DNA of 64,000 nt from Streptomyces venezuelae (GTDB lineage: Bacteria > Actinomycetota > Actinomycetes > Streptomycetales > Streptomycetaceae), in the NCBI RefSeq assembly GCF_008642275.1, contig NZ_CP029189.1, positions 248,001 to 312,000 on the forward strand, written 5' to 3'. The position numbers and the translations under genes were made by a program. The notes below the pieces were generated by a model. It saw only the letters and a program-made list of their open reading frames with translations. It was not told where the DNA came from and did not search any database. Position 1 is the first letter of the stretch; every line of letters begins with the position of its first letter. Shown one piece after another: positions 41,404-50,337 of the stretch.

Positions 41404-44400
41404 GCTCGGAATCCATTCTTCTGACGGGCTGGCGCGGCACCTGGCCGAGGGTGCCTCCGTTCCACTGACCCGACTGCCCCTGGTGGCCCGCCTGGCTCTG
41501 CTGGCCCGGCCGGCCCGGTGCCCGGGCGCCCGCCGCCCCGACGGCCGGCGCCTGGGCCCGCGCGGGGTCGAGGTCGCCTCCGGCGATCAGGATGCGGTCG
41601 GCCAGCCTGGCCGAGGCGTATCCGTCGTCCAGGTCGCAGAACTCCTGCTGGAACCAGCGGTAGCGGGCGGCGTAGCCGTGCTGGATGCTGTCGATGTTGC
41701 GGATCGCCCCGATCAGCTCCGGGGAGCTGAACAGCAGCGGACCGGGCGCGGACTGCTCGAAGTCGAAGTAGAAGCCGCGCAGGGTGTCCCGGTAGTGGTC
41801 CAGGTCGTACGTGAAGAAGAGGATCGGCCGCCCGGTGTTGACGAAGTCGAACATCAGGGAGGAGTAGTCCGTGATCATCACGTCGGCGATGAGGGAGAGG
41901 TCCGCCATGTCCGGGTAGTCGGACACGTCGTAGACGAAGCCGTCACCGGCGCCGGGCACCGGGTCCACCACGTTGGGGTGGCGCCGCACGAGCAGGACGT
42001 GGTCGTGGCCGAGCTGCGCCTTGGCCTCGTCGAGGTCGATGCGGAAGTCGAGCTTGTACTTGCCGGGCGCGTAGAACTGGTCGTCGCGCCAGGTCGGCGC
42101 GTACATGATGGCCTTCTTGCCCGGCGGCAGGCCGATGCGGCGGCGTACCTCCGCCGCCCGCTGCCCGGAGTCCGCGCGGCGCAGGATGTCGTTGCGCGGG
42201 TAACCGCTCTCGACCATCTCGCCGGGGAACTGGAAGGCCCGCTTGAGGATCGGGGTGCTGAAGCTGTTCGGGGACACCAGCATGTCCCAGTTCTGCACCT
42301 CCTTCTCCACGCGCTCCAGGTAGCGCTTGTCCGCGAAGTGCACGGCTTCGATGTCGTGGCCGATGCGCTTGAGCGGGGTGCCGTGCCAGGTCTGCACGAC
42401 GACCTGCCCCTCGCGCTTCTCGAACCAGTCCGGAAGGTGGTTGTTGGCCACGACGTACTTCGCCCGGGCCATGGCCTCGTACCAGTCGGGGGACCACATG
42501 CGCACGGGCCGAGCGGTGGGGGGCACCTCCACCTGGTCGTCCCGCACCACCCACAGGTGTTCGAGGTCCAGGCCCCGGCGGACCATCTCCTCGTGCAGCG
42601 CACGCGGGCTGTCCGAGTACTGGGTCCCCTTGAAGGCGTCGAAGAGCACGGCCCGGGTCACTGGATTGCGGCGGGCCGCCGGATACGCCTTGGTGCGCAT
42701 CAGCTTCTGCCGGTAGGGGCCGCGGGCCTCGTCCGGCATCGCCGAGTGGACCAGGAGGGAGAGCCGGTCGTAGGCCTCGGACTGCAGCTCGTAGCGGCGC
42801 TCGTCGCGGGCCATGTCCTGCGGCAGGGTGGGGATCAGATCCTGCGTCATCTTGATCATGAGGTCGCCGGAGCGGTCCTCGGGGGCGACCGCGGAGGGGT
42901 CCTGGCGGCGCAGGAAGAAGTCCCAGCGGCCGGAGGCCAGCGGGATGTCGCCGGCCAGCGTGCGCATCGCGGCGGGGGTCACGACGAAGCGGAACTCGTC
43001 TCCGTACCAGGTGATCGGGGCGGTGCGCTCCGCGCCGTGCGCACGGGAGCGTACGACGACGTGTGCCATGGCGTACTCGGACGCGTCGAGCATGTCCTGG
43101 GCGGCGTAGCCGACGACGACCTCAAGTGAGCCGTCCTCGCGCCAGGTGGCGGACTTGGCCAGCGGCAGGGTGTCCCGTTCGAACAGGACCACGTAGCCGG
43201 AGCCGTTGCGGTGCACGAAGACCTCGCGGTCACCGGCATCGGTCTGCAGCCCGGCCGGCATCCGGTAGTGGCCGTCGTTGGCGTCCTCCGCCATGACGGG
43301 GTAGATGGCAGCCTTGCGCCCCTCGACGTGGAACGTGGTCTTCCAGCCGTTGGCACCGGTGTTCCAGGTCTCGGGGACCCCGTCCGAGGAGTTCGTGCGG
43401 TGTCCGGGGACGAGCGCCTTGACCGGTACGCGGGTGACGAAGCGGTACCACCCCTCGCCGCCGGGCGTGAAGTGGACCCACGAGTCGTGGCGGCCGGCGC
43501 CGCTCATGCTGGTCACCCGGAACTTGCCCCACTCGGGAAGTTGGGGACCGAGGTAGACACCGCCGAGCTCGATGTGGTCGCCGACGATCCGGTGCCGGGT
43601 GATGCGGCAACGGACCCGCTCCACGCGGAGCTTGAGCTTGCCCTGCAGGAAGAGCGGTACGACGCGGGTGTTCTTCTCCACGTACCGGTAGGGCGGGTTG
43701 GCGGCGCTGCCGGCGCCGCCCCGGGCTATGCCCTTGTAGCGGAACAGGCCGCGGCTCAGGACACCGGCCGCGACGTCCCAGGTCCCTTCGACCCACTGTC
43801 CCTTGCGCTTGAGGCGGCTGGTGTCGAAGCTGACCTGGAATCCGGACCAGTCGTAGCAGTAGCGGTTCTGGTTCGAGTACTCGGTGGCCTGCGGGTAGTA
43901 GGTGGTCTTCGCCTTGGCGACGACCACGCGGCCCTGCTTCTTGTTGCGCAGCGCGATCGCCTTCATCGACATGTGCCGCTTGTGCACGTTGATGAAGCGG
44001 ACGTACGCGGACCCTTCCAGGGTCAGGTGGTCGTTGTCGTCCCAGGCCGCCCGGATCAGCGAGCCGTGGAGCGAGAGTTCCTTGTCGAGCCGGTAGGCGC
44101 TCTTGTCCAGGCCGATCGAACGGTCACCGAGGTAGGGGTAGTTCAGGTAGCGGTGGAAGCGGCGCTGGACGGGCAGGGGCCCGCCCTTGCGCTCGAACTC
44201 GACGACGTCGAGCAGTTCCTTCAGGCGGCCCTCGCGCACCAGCAGCCACTTGACCCGGGCGTCTGCGGGAAGTTCCTGGATGATGTCCGCGTCGGCCTCG
44301 TCCAGGAACTCGTTCGCCCACTCCATGAAGGCGTCCTGGTACTCCTCGTCGGCGTCCGGCAGCACCTTCAGGTGCAGCATCAGGTCCGACTTCAGACAGG

Positions 44401-45190
44401 CCAGGTCGTACTTGCGCTTGTGCTCCGAGTAGGACCGCGCGCGGTGGCCCGCGAGGAAGCGGCTGACCGACTGGACCGCGGAGACCCGGTCCTGGAGGTT
44501 GCTGAACTCGGTGTGCCGCTGGGTGATGGAGGGGGCCGCACCACCCTCGCGCCGGCGCCAGAAGTAGACGATGTCCGTGAGGATGTCGACCTTGGCGGCC
44601 CGGAAGTGGGCGAACATGTTGACCCAGGAGTCCTCGTACATGACGCCCTCGGGGAACGCGATGTAGTGGTAGTCCCAGAAGGACCGCCGGAACACCTTGT
44701 TCCACACGGTGCGGTCGTAGATGAGGTCCGGCAGCTTGGTGATGTGCGTGCCGCGCCTGCTCTTCTGCATGGGCGCCTTGTGCAGGGGGGACTGCCACCG
44801 CTTGGTGGAGTTCATCATCTGCACGTTGCCCGAGACGAAGTCGGAGCCGGAGCCTTCGAGGGTCTGCACGAGCAGCTCGTAGGCGTACTCGGGTATGACG
44901 TCGTCGCCGTCGACGAACGCGAGGAACTCCGCCTGCGGATGAGCGGCCCGGATGCCGACGTTGCGGGCGTGTCCCGGCCCCATCGACTCCTGGCGCAGGA
45001 GCTTGAACCTGGGGTCACGGCGGGCGAAGTCGGCGGCTATGGCCGTCGAGGAGTCGGTCGAGCCGTCATCGACCATGATCACTTCGAGCGTCGAGAACGT
45101 CTGCCTGGCTATCGATTCCAGACATTCCTGGAGGTATATCTCAACATCCTGGAAAGGCACGACAACACTCAGGCGGGGCATACCTGCCAC
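41396..45190 (-). CDS. Bifunctional GT2 glycosyltransferase / CDP-glycerol glycerophosphotransferase
   Basis: A 1264-residue enzyme. The N-terminal GT2 domain (about 5-230) has LSVVVPFQDVEIYLQECLES, DDGSTDSS, FVDGDDVIPEYAYE (DxD) and MYEDSWVNM. A 500-residue middle region has repeated beta segments. The CDP-glycerol transferase domain (about 830-1205) has VVQTWHGTPLKRIGHDI, IMYAPTWRDDQ and DYPDMADLSLIADVMITDYSSL. The Gln/Gly-rich tail (after 1215) is disordered. Such proteins polymerise glycerophosphate or related polyols, here with a glycosyl transfer, as in teichoic-acid synthesis. GAGGAG is 8 nt before GTG 45190. Confidence 0.93.
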   Translation of the reverse strand: MAGMPRLSVVVPFQDVEIYLQECLESIARQTFSTLEVIMVDDGSTDSSTAIAADFARRDPRFKLLRQESMGPGHARNVGIRAAHPQAEFLAFVDGDDVIPEYAYELLVQTLEGSGSDFVSGNVQMMNSTKRWQSPLHKAPMQKSRRGTHITKLPDLIYDRTVWNKVFRRSFWDYHYIAFPEGVMYEDSWVNMFAHFRAAKVDILTDIVYFWRRREGGAAPSITQRHTEFSNLQDRVSAVQSVSRFLAGHRARSYSEHKRKYDLACLKSDLMLHLKVLPDADEEYQDAFMEWANEFLDEADADIIQELPADARVKWLLVREGRLKELLDVVEFERKGGPLPVQRRFHRYLNYPYLGDRSIGLDKSAYRLDKELSLHGSLIRAAWDDNDHLTLEGSAYVRFINVHKRHMSMKAIALRNKKQGRVVVAKAKTTYYPQATEYSNQNRYCYDWSGFQVSFDTSRLKRKGQWVEGTWDVAAGVLSRGLFRYKGIARGGAGSAANPPYRYVEKNTRVVPLFLQGKLKLRVERVRCRITRHRIVGDHIELGGVYLGPQLPEWGKFRVTSMSGAGRHDSWVHFTPGGEGWYRFVTRVPVKALVPGHRTNSSDGVPETWNTGANGWKTTFHVEGRKAAIYPVMAEDANDGHYRMPAGLQTDAGDREVFVHRNGSGYVVLFERDTLPLAKSATWREDGSLEVVVGYAAQDMLDASEYAMAHVVVRSRAHGAERTAPITWYGDEFRFVVTPAAMRTLAGDIPLASGRWDFFLRRQDPSAVAPEDRSGDLMIKMTQDLIPTLPQDMARDERRYELQSEAYDRLSLLVHSAMPDEARGPYRQKLMRTKAYPAARRNPVTRAVLFDAFKGTQYSDSPRALHEEMVRRGLDLEHLWVVRDDQVEVPPTARPVRMWSPDWYEAMARAKYVVANNHLPDWFEKREGQVVVQTWHGTPLKRIGHDIEAVHFADKRYLERVEKEVQNWDMLVSPNSFSTPILKRAFQFPGEMVESGYPRNDILRRADSGQRAAEVRRRIGLPPGKKAIMYAPTWRDDQFYAPGKYKLDFRIDLDEAKAQLGHDHVLLVRRHPNVVDPVPGAGDGFVYDVSDYPDMADLSLIADVMITDYSSLMFDFVNTGRPILFFTYDLDHYRDTLRGFYFDFEQSAPGPLLFSSPELIGAIRNIDSIQHGYAARYRWFQQEFCDLDDGYASARLADRILIAGGDLDPARAQAPAVGAAGARAPGRPGQQSQAGHQGQSGQWNGGTLGQVPRQPVRRMDSEHV

Positions 45191-45538
45191 TCAGAAAGCT
45201 CCTCGATAGACACACTTCTCACGGCGCGCCGGAAGTTGCCGGGGCACGCCGCCAGACCCGCCCCTGAATCCGGTCACCCGCCGCTCCCCGAACACTCGAC
45301 CCGCCCCACCGCAGTCGACCGCACACTTATACGACCTTGACAGCGTCTGCGCAGCGTAGGCCAATCGGTTAACAGCGGGCAACTGTTCACGGGCACTTCA
45401 CCCGCTCAAAGCTTCACGTTTGCGAATGAGCTGCGGCTTTACACACCCGCGGCGCAGGTCAACTCCCGGCGGACCCGCGGCGAGGCACGCAAAATCATTG
45501 CATCAGTCCCCGAAGCACGGGCGTTCGGGTGAGGTGGA
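45191..45538. other. 348-bp promoter region of the surface-polymer operon
   Basis: No gene. On the minus strand the region contains TATAAG near 45328-45333 in the only A/T-rich stretch, with no clear -35. Another A/T-rich patch lies around 45365-45430. It separates the 1264-aa gene from the upstream propeller gene and its hairpin. Confidence 0.6.
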
Positions 45539-45550
45539 TCACCCCACCCG
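45526..45550. terminator. Hairpin over the stop of the propeller gene
   Basis: CGGGTGAGGTG and CACCCCACCCG arms (45526-45536, 45540-45550) with a GAT loop and one A-C mismatch. The stem includes the stop codon (45541-45539) of the minus-strand gene. Moderately stable; probable terminator or mRNA 3' end structure. Confidence 0.55.
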
Positions 45551-46702
45551 GCGCCACGGACCGAAAGCGAGACCGGGGTCCGTCGGATCCTGCCGGGCGA
45601 CGAGCAGCCCTCCGTCCGTGTCGATCATCGCGATCGTGACCGAGCCGCGGGCGTCGCGCGAGATGGCCGGCAGACCCGCGCACCGGTCCCCCACCGGGGC
45701 CCACCACGTGCCGTACTGCTCGCCCTCCGTCGGGTAGGCGGCGATCTCCGGGCAGCCCTCGGCGCCCCGTTGCAGCAGGACGGTGCAGTCGTACCCGTTG
45801 ATGCGCGTCCGGGCGACGTCCACCGGGCCCACTCCGCCCGCGCCGCCCAGCGGCATGAGCCCGGGCGACCTGCCGGCAGGGCCCTGGGGGCGGTAGGCGA
45901 TGACGCCGCCGTCCGCCGGGTGGCGCCAGAAGTAGGTGCCGGTGCCGGAACCCGTCTCGTGGGAGCTGCACGTCCCCTCGACGGCATCGGCCTCGACGCG
46001 CCCGAGCCACCTGAAGTCGGTTCCCGGCGCGTCCTGGCCCCAGTACGCGGCTCCGCCCCGGAACGGAGCCAGGAATTCGGCCCGCCCCTGGGCCGTCACC
46101 AGGGGAACGACCGCCTCGCGGGCCCATTTGCCCTGATAGTCGACCCAACTGCCCCATTTGCCGTCGTGGTGGCGGGTGCGGCCGCGGACTCCCGTGCCGA
46201 ACCGGGTGGCGAGGATGTGTAGCGATCCGGTGCCGTCGGGGAGCAGGACCGGATCTCCCTGCGGGGGCCGGGGCTCCCCGCCCTCCCGCTCGCCTTCCGG
46301 GAACGGGTTGCCCACCGCGCGCCATTCGCCGAGCGGGCGGCCGGTCTGGTACTGGGCCGCGACGATCAGCTCGCTGCCGCCCGGCGCCCCGTCCCGGTGG
46401 CGGGTGCCGGCGAACCAGACGAACCCGCCGGAGTCCTGTGCCAGCGTGAACCGGCCCGCCCATCCTTCGACGGGGAACAGCTCGGGGCCCTGCCAGACGT
46501 CGGAGCCGGGCGCGGACTCGGTCCAGCGCACCAGGCCCTCGGCGCAGCTCGCGTAGGCGGTGAGCCTCCCGTCCCGCCCCAGCCGGAGCCAGCCCCGGGC
46601 CGCGTTCCCGCCGTCGGCGGCCGCGGCTATCTCGGAGCCCGGCACCGCGGGTGCGGCGGAGGCGGCATCTCGGTCCGCTTCCATACGTCCGCGTCGTGCC
46701 AT
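45539..46702 (-). CDS. Beta-propeller-like protein, function unknown
   Basis: A 387-residue protein with several repeats of a W-rich beta pattern: GWLRLGRDGRLTAYA, VWQGPELFPVEGWAG, FRWLGRVEADAVEG, TYFWRHPADGGVIAYRPQG and YGTWWAPVGDRCAG. The repeats of GxxxxWR and DGxLxxA suggest a propeller like PLL lectins. No signal peptide or catalytic motif is seen. ATG 46702 or 46684 are both possible. It sits directly upstream of the teichoic-acid-like genes, same strand, so a glycan-binding role is possible. Confidence 0.65.
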   Translation of the reverse strand: MARRGRMEADRDAASAAPAVPGSEIAAAADGGNAARGWLRLGRDGRLTAYASCAEGLVRWTESAPGSDVWQGPELFPVEGWAGRFTLAQDSGGFVWFAGTRHRDGAPGGSELIVAAQYQTGRPLGEWRAVGNPFPEGEREGGEPRPPQGDPVLLPDGTGSLHILATRFGTGVRGRTRHHDGKWGSWVDYQGKWAREAVVPLVTAQGRAEFLAPFRGGAAYWGQDAPGTDFRWLGRVEADAVEGTCSSHETGSGTGTYFWRHPADGGVIAYRPQGPAGRSPGLMPLGGAGGVGPVDVARTRINGYDCTVLLQRGAEGCPEIAAYPTEGEQYGTWWAPVGDRCAGLPAISRDARGSVTIAMIDTDGGLLVARQDPTDPGLAFGPWRRVG

Positions 46703-46858
46703 GTCCTGCCCACACCTGCCCCAACTCGTACCTTTTGCCCGGCCTTACCCGGCGGGTTGATGGACAATTTACGGCAGTGGGGCAACGGGCCGGTGCCGGG
46801 GGCGCAGGTCCGCGACAGGCTCCGCTTCCGCGCCGGCGAGGGTGAAACGCCGGGTACA

Positions 46859-46880
46859 GGTACTACGCGGGGAGTAGTCC
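46859..46880. promoter_or_regulatory. TACTAC/GTAGT inverted repeat upstream of the two-component system
   Basis: GGTACTACGCGGGGAGTAGT (CC): ACTAC and GTAGT arms around a 7-bp spacer, about 57 bp upstream of the kinase ATG. NarL-type response regulators bind imperfect repeats of this kind, so this may be an autoregulatory site. Confidence 0.45.
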
Positions 46881-46936
46881 TGAAACGCTACGCCGGGGTG
46901 ACGCGGGTGACGGCGGACGCCGTCTAGCGTGGCCGT

Positions 46937-48142
46937 ATGGAAGAGCTGCGCGAGCGCCCGGGCCCCCCGTGGCGACGGTGGGTGGAGCGGACCGGGCGGG
47001 GCCCGGCCTGGCGCTCGGCCCTGCTCGTGGCGGTCTTCACGCAGATCGGCGCGGGGTGGGCCGCGCACGCCCAGAGCGGGCGGGTGGCCCTGGACGGCTT
47101 CGCCCGGCTCCTGCTGCTGACCGGACCCGCCCTGCTCGTGGTGCGGCACCGGTACCCGGTGGCCGTGGCGTATGGGGTCAGCGTCGTCACCCTGGTCTAT
47201 GTGGGCGCCGGTTATCCCTACGGCCCGGTGTTCCTCGGTCTCGCCCTGGCCTGCTTCGCCGCCGTCGTCGCCGGACACCGCCGGGCCGCCTGGGGCGCCG
47301 CCGGCCTGTTCTGGGCCGGGAACCTGCTCATCGGGCACTGGCTCTACCGGTGGCTCCCGCCGGCCGGGGACGGCCCGGCGTCCTGGGCGCAGGAGCTGGG
47401 CGTCACCGCCTGGGTGCTCGCGGTGCTCGCCGTCGCGGAGCTGGTGCGTGTACGCAGGGAGCAGTGGGCCCGGGAACGGGCGGAGCGGGCGGCGGCCGAA
47501 AGACGCCGGGTGGACGAGGAGCGGCTGCGGATCGCGCGGGAACTGCACGACGTCCTCGCCCACAGCATCTCGGTGATCAACGTCCAGGCGGGCGTCGGAC
47601 TGGCCCTGCTCGACTCCGATCCCGAGCAGGCCCGTACGGCGCTCGCCACCATCAAGGCGGCGAGCAAGGAGGCACTGGGCGAGGTCCGGCAGGTCCTCGA
47701 CACGCTGCGCTCCCCCGGCGAGGCACCGCGCTCGCCCGCGCCCGGCCTGGACCGTCTCTCCGAACTCGTGGAACAGGCCGCGGCGGCCGGGCTGACCGTG
47801 GAGGTCTCGGCCGAGGGGAAGGCCAGGGCGCTGCCCCCCGGCGTGGACCTCGCCGCCTTCCGCATCCTGCAGGAGGCGCTGACCAATGTGGTGCGCCACT
47901 CCGGGTCGCGGACCGCCCGTGTCCGCCTCGTCTGGCAGCCACACGCCCTGGAACTACGGGTGGACGACGACGGCCCGGCCACCGCGGGCACCCCGGGCGG
48001 CAGCGGAAACGGGCTCGTCGGCATGCGCGAGCGGGCCGCGGCCCTGGGCGGCACCGTCGAGGCGGGCCCGCGACCGGACGGGGGCTTCCGGGTGATCGCC
48101 GTGCTCCCGCCGAAGGCCGGCGTGGTCGAGGAGGACCTGTGA
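46937..48142 (+). CDS. NarL-system sensor histidine kinase
   Basis: A 401-residue kinase. Four to five TM segments lie in residues 28-170 with no large loop. A coiled-coil signal helix (RVRREQWARERAERAAAERRR) precedes HisKA_3 with phospho-acceptor H204 in RIARELHDVLAHSISV. The HATPase domain follows, with FRILQEALTNVVRHSGS (N box), DDDGPATAG and GNGLVGMRERAAALGG. Its TGA overlaps the response-regulator GTG (GTGA). The signal is unknown; this class usually senses membrane or wall stress. Confidence 0.94.
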   Translation: MEELRERPGPPWRRWVERTGRGPAWRSALLVAVFTQIGAGWAAHAQSGRVALDGFARLLLLTGPALLVVRHRYPVAVAYGVSVVTLVYVGAGYPYGPVFLGLALACFAAVVAGHRRAAWGAAGLFWAGNLLIGHWLYRWLPPAGDGPASWAQELGVTAWVLAVLAVAELVRVRREQWARERAERAAAERRRVDEERLRIARELHDVLAHSISVINVQAGVGLALLDSDPEQARTALATIKAASKEALGEVRQVLDTLRSPGEAPRSPAPGLDRLSELVEQAAAAGLTVEVSAEGKARALPPGVDLAAFRILQEALTNVVRHSGSRTARVRLVWQPHALELRVDDDGPATAGTPGGSGNGLVGMRERAAALGGTVEAGPRPDGGFRVIAVLPPKAGVVEEDL

Positions 48143-48804
48143 TCCGCGTACTGCTCGCCGACGACCAGCTGCTCGTCCGGGCCGGGTTCCGGGCGTTGCT
48201 CGACGCCCAGCCCGACATCGAGGTGGCGGGCGAGGCCGCCGACGGGGACGAGGCCGTGCGGCTGGTGCGGGAACTGCGCCCCGACGTGGTGCTCATGGAC
48301 ATCCGGATGCCGGTGCTGGACGGGCTCGCCGCGACCCGCCGGATCGGCGGGGACGGGTCCCTGGCCGCCGTGCGGGTGGTCATGCTCACCACCTTCGAAC
48401 TCGACGAGTACGTCTTCGAGGCGATCCGGGCGGGCGCGTCCGGGTTCCTGGTCAAGGACACCGAACCGGAGGAACTGCTGCGGGCGGTCCGGGCGGTGGT
48501 CGCGGGCGACGCCCTCCTGTCCCCCGGTGTCACCCGCCGCCTGATCGCGGAGTTCGCGGCCCGCTCGAAGCAGCCCGCGGCGGCGGCCGGGCTGGACCGG
48601 CTCACCGACCGGGAACGGGAGGTGATGGCCCTGGTGGGCATGGGCCTGTCCAACGAGGAGATCGCACGTCGCCTGGTCGTCAGCCCTCTCACCGCGAAGA
48701 CGCACGTCAGCCGCTCCATGGTGAAACTGGGCGCGCGCGACCGCGCCCAACTGGTCGTCCTGGCCTATGAATCCGGCCTGGTCCGCCCCGGCTGGCTCGG
48801 CTGA
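48139..48804 (+). CDS. NarL/FixJ-type response regulator
   Basis: A 221-residue regulator. The receiver has IRVLLADDQLLVRAG and phospho-acceptor D54 in VLMDIRMPVLDG, with TTFELDEYV and LVKDTEPEEL (Lys). The LuxR-type helix-turn-helix (about 155-215) has LTDREREVMALVGMGLSNEEIARRLVVSPLTAKTHVSRSMVKLGARDRAQLV. The GTG start overlaps the kinase stop, a standard coupling. Candidate target: the inverted repeat at 46859-46880 in its own promoter. No adjacent efflux or stress operon identifies its wider regulon. Confidence 0.94.
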   Translation: MIRVLLADDQLLVRAGFRALLDAQPDIEVAGEAADGDEAVRLVRELRPDVVLMDIRMPVLDGLAATRRIGGDGSLAAVRVVMLTTFELDEYVFEAIRAGASGFLVKDTEPEELLRAVRAVVAGDALLSPGVTRRLIAEFAARSKQPAAAAGLDRLTDREREVMALVGMGLSNEEIARRLVVSPLTAKTHVSRSMVKLGARDRAQLVVLAYESGLVRPGWLG

Positions 48805-48859
48805 AGGCCCGCCGGGCGGACCATGGCACGGTCGAGTGGCGTCGAGTAGGGTCGCGACG

Positions 48860-49333
48860 GTGAACGCCACGCACCGGCCCGCAGTACGGGTGATCTGCCT
48901 CGATGCCGCCCAGCGCCTGCTCCTGCTCCACTGGCGTGACCCGTTCGACGGCGCGATGCTCTGGGAGCCGCCCGGGGGCGGCGTCGAACCGGGAGAGACT
49001 CCGCTGATGGCGGCCCGCCGGGAGCTGTCGGAGGAAACCGGACTGGACCCCACCGGGGTCCGGGACCGGTCCGTGCCGGTCGCACGTGACATCCGGTGGA
49101 ACGGGAAGCGGTATGCCGGGTCGGAGGACTTCTTCGTGGCCCGTTTCGCCGAGGAGCGGCCGACGTTGACTCGCGCCGGACTCCTCCCCGGGGAACGGGC
49201 CGCCTTCCAGGGGCACGCCTGGGTCCCGTGGTCCGGGCTGAACGCATTGCCGGACCGGGTCGAGCCGCCGTCCCTGCTGTCCGTTCTCGCCGCCCTGGCA
49301 CCTGAAGGCCCCTGGCGCGACCCGGCACGTTGA
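48860..49333 (+). CDS. NUDIX hydrolase
   Basis: A 157-residue NUDIX protein. The box GGVEPGETPLMAARRELSEETG (about 41-62) contains the REL and EE metal-binding residues of Gx5Ex7REUxEExGU. Flanking strands include VICLDAAQRLLLLHWRDPFDG and the AFQGHAWVPWSGL segment. Hydrolyses nucleoside diphosphate derivatives; the specific substrate cannot be inferred. GTG 48860 lies close to the homology start. Ends before the structured region 49335-49410, convergent with arsR-like. Confidence 0.9.
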   Translation: MNATHRPAVRVICLDAAQRLLLLHWRDPFDGAMLWEPPGGGVEPGETPLMAARRELSEETGLDPTGVRDRSVPVARDIRWNGKRYAGSEDFFVARFAEERPTLTRAGLLPGERAAFQGHAWVPWSGLNALPDRVEPPSLLSVLAALAPEGPWRDPAR

Positions 49334-49334
49334 G

Positions 49335-49410
49335 CCGGACCGCCGTCACCGGCGTGCGCAGGGAGGAACACGTCTGCGGACAGATCGTGTCCGTACTCCC
49401 TGCGGTCCGG
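49335..49410. terminator. Large structured terminator between NUDIX and ArsR genes
   Basis: Outer arms CCGGACCGC (49335-49343) and GCGGTCCGG (49402-49410) enclose inner arms GCAGGGAG (49358-49365) and CTCCCTGC (49396-49403). The inner and outer right arms share two bases, so alternative folds compete. It lies between convergent genes ending at 49333 and 49418. Confidence 0.65.
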
Positions 49411-49417
49411 CCGGGGG

Positions 49418-49789
49418 TCAGCGGCCGACGACCTTGTCCGTGCGCTCCGGCTGTGGTCCCAGCTGCTTCAGTTCGGCCAGGAGTTCGCTCTGCCCCGTCA
49501 GCAGCTCGGTCAGGATGCGGCGCGCCGCGCGCAGGAGGTCGGCGACGTCACCGCCGGCGAGGGCGTAGCTGACGGTCGCTCCGTCGCGGATGGAAACGAC
49601 GATCCCGGAGCGGCGCAGGACCGCCAGCTGCTGGGAGAGGTTCGATGCCTCGACGTCGATCGCGGCCAGGAGGTCGCGTACGGGTACGGGGCCGTTCTGC
49701 AGGAGTTCCAGGACGCGGATGCGGACGGGGTGTCCGAGCATGCGGAAGAACTCGGCCTTCGCCTGGTAGAGGGGTACCTGCATTCCCAT
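49418..49789 (-). CDS. ArsR/SmtB family regulator
   Basis: A 123-residue winged-helix regulator beginning QVPLYQAKAEFFRMLGHPVRIRVLELL. The recognition helix is VEASNLSQQLAVLRRSGIVVS, and the beta wing is IRDGATVSYALAGG. No CxCxxC or other metal-site cysteines are seen, so the signal is likely not a heavy metal. AGGAG is 5 nt before ATG 49789. A 16-bp palindrome lies 124 bp upstream. A C-terminal helix (LTELLTGQSELLAELKQLG) is probably for dimerisation. Confidence 0.9.
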   Translation of the reverse strand: MGMQVPLYQAKAEFFRMLGHPVRIRVLELLQNGPVPVRDLLAAIDVEASNLSQQLAVLRRSGIVVSIRDGATVSYALAGGDVADLLRAARRILTELLTGQSELLAELKQLGPQPERTDKVVGR

Positions 49790-49912
49790 GAGTGCTCCTG
49801 CTGTTGCTTCAAACCTTGCTGGGGGCGCGGGCTTCCAGTCGGCCGACCACCCATACATTCGTACGGACGGGCCCACGCACGCCCGGGGATTACCTGTTTC
49901 AGATGTGCCGGA

Positions 49913-49928
49913 TTGAAGAATTCTTCAA
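49913..49928. promoter_or_regulatory. TTGAAGAATTCTTCAA palindrome (candidate ArsR operator)
   Basis: Perfect 16-bp palindrome in the leader region between the roadblock gene (ends 49963) and the ArsR-like gene (starts 49789). It sits inside a longer inverted repeat (GCCCACGCACGCCC at about 49871-49884, GGGCATGCGTGGGC at about 49935-49948, one mismatch). Fits an ArsR-family dimer site. Confidence 0.55.
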
Positions 49929-49962
49929 CTCATGGGCATGCGTGGGCGCGAGATTGCCCGGT

Positions 49963-50337
49963 TCAGAGCTCCAGGGCGGCCTCGATCCGCTTGAGCTGGT
50001 GACGGGCCATGGCCAGGTTGGACTGGGTCTTGTCGAGCACGACGTACAGGAACAGGCCGCCGTGTCCCCGGCCCTTGAGCAGCCGGATCAGGTGGTACTG
50101 ACCGCCGAGGGTGATCAGGACGTCCTCGATCTCGTCCTTCAGGCCCAGCATCTCCATCGTGCGGACCTTCGCCCGGATCACGTCCGTGTTGCCCGCGGCG
50201 GCGACCGTGAGGTCGAGATCCTTGCCACCGCCGAGGGTCCCCAGCGCCATGCCGCTGGTGTAGTCGACCAACGCAGCTCCCATCGCACCCTCGATCGACG
50301 TCATCGTCTCCTTCAAAGAGACCTCAACGTTCGCCAT
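49963..50337 (-). CDS. Roadblock/LC7 domain protein
   Basis: A 124-residue single-domain protein of the roadblock/LC7 fold: MTSIEGAMGAALVDYTSGMALG, the central NTDVIRAKVRTMEMLG helix and VLITLGGQYHLIRLLKGR. Such proteins act as small dimeric regulators of GTPases; Streptomyces often places them with a kinase-like CvnA and GTPase CvnD, but those partners are absent here. It stands alone with the stop just upstream of the ArsR leader region. GGGAGCG precedes ATG 50337 weakly. Confidence 0.92.
   Translation of the reverse strand: MANVEVSLKETMTSIEGAMGAALVDYTSGMALGTLGGGKDLDLTVAAAGNTDVIRAKVRTMEMLGLKDEIEDVLITLGGQYHLIRLLKGRGHGGLFLYVVLDKTQSNLAMARHQLKRIEAALEL

Noticed and set aside
49418..49789. Metal-sensing ArsR
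   Set aside because: The protein has no cysteine pair or clear His/Asp metal site, so a metal sensor was not called.
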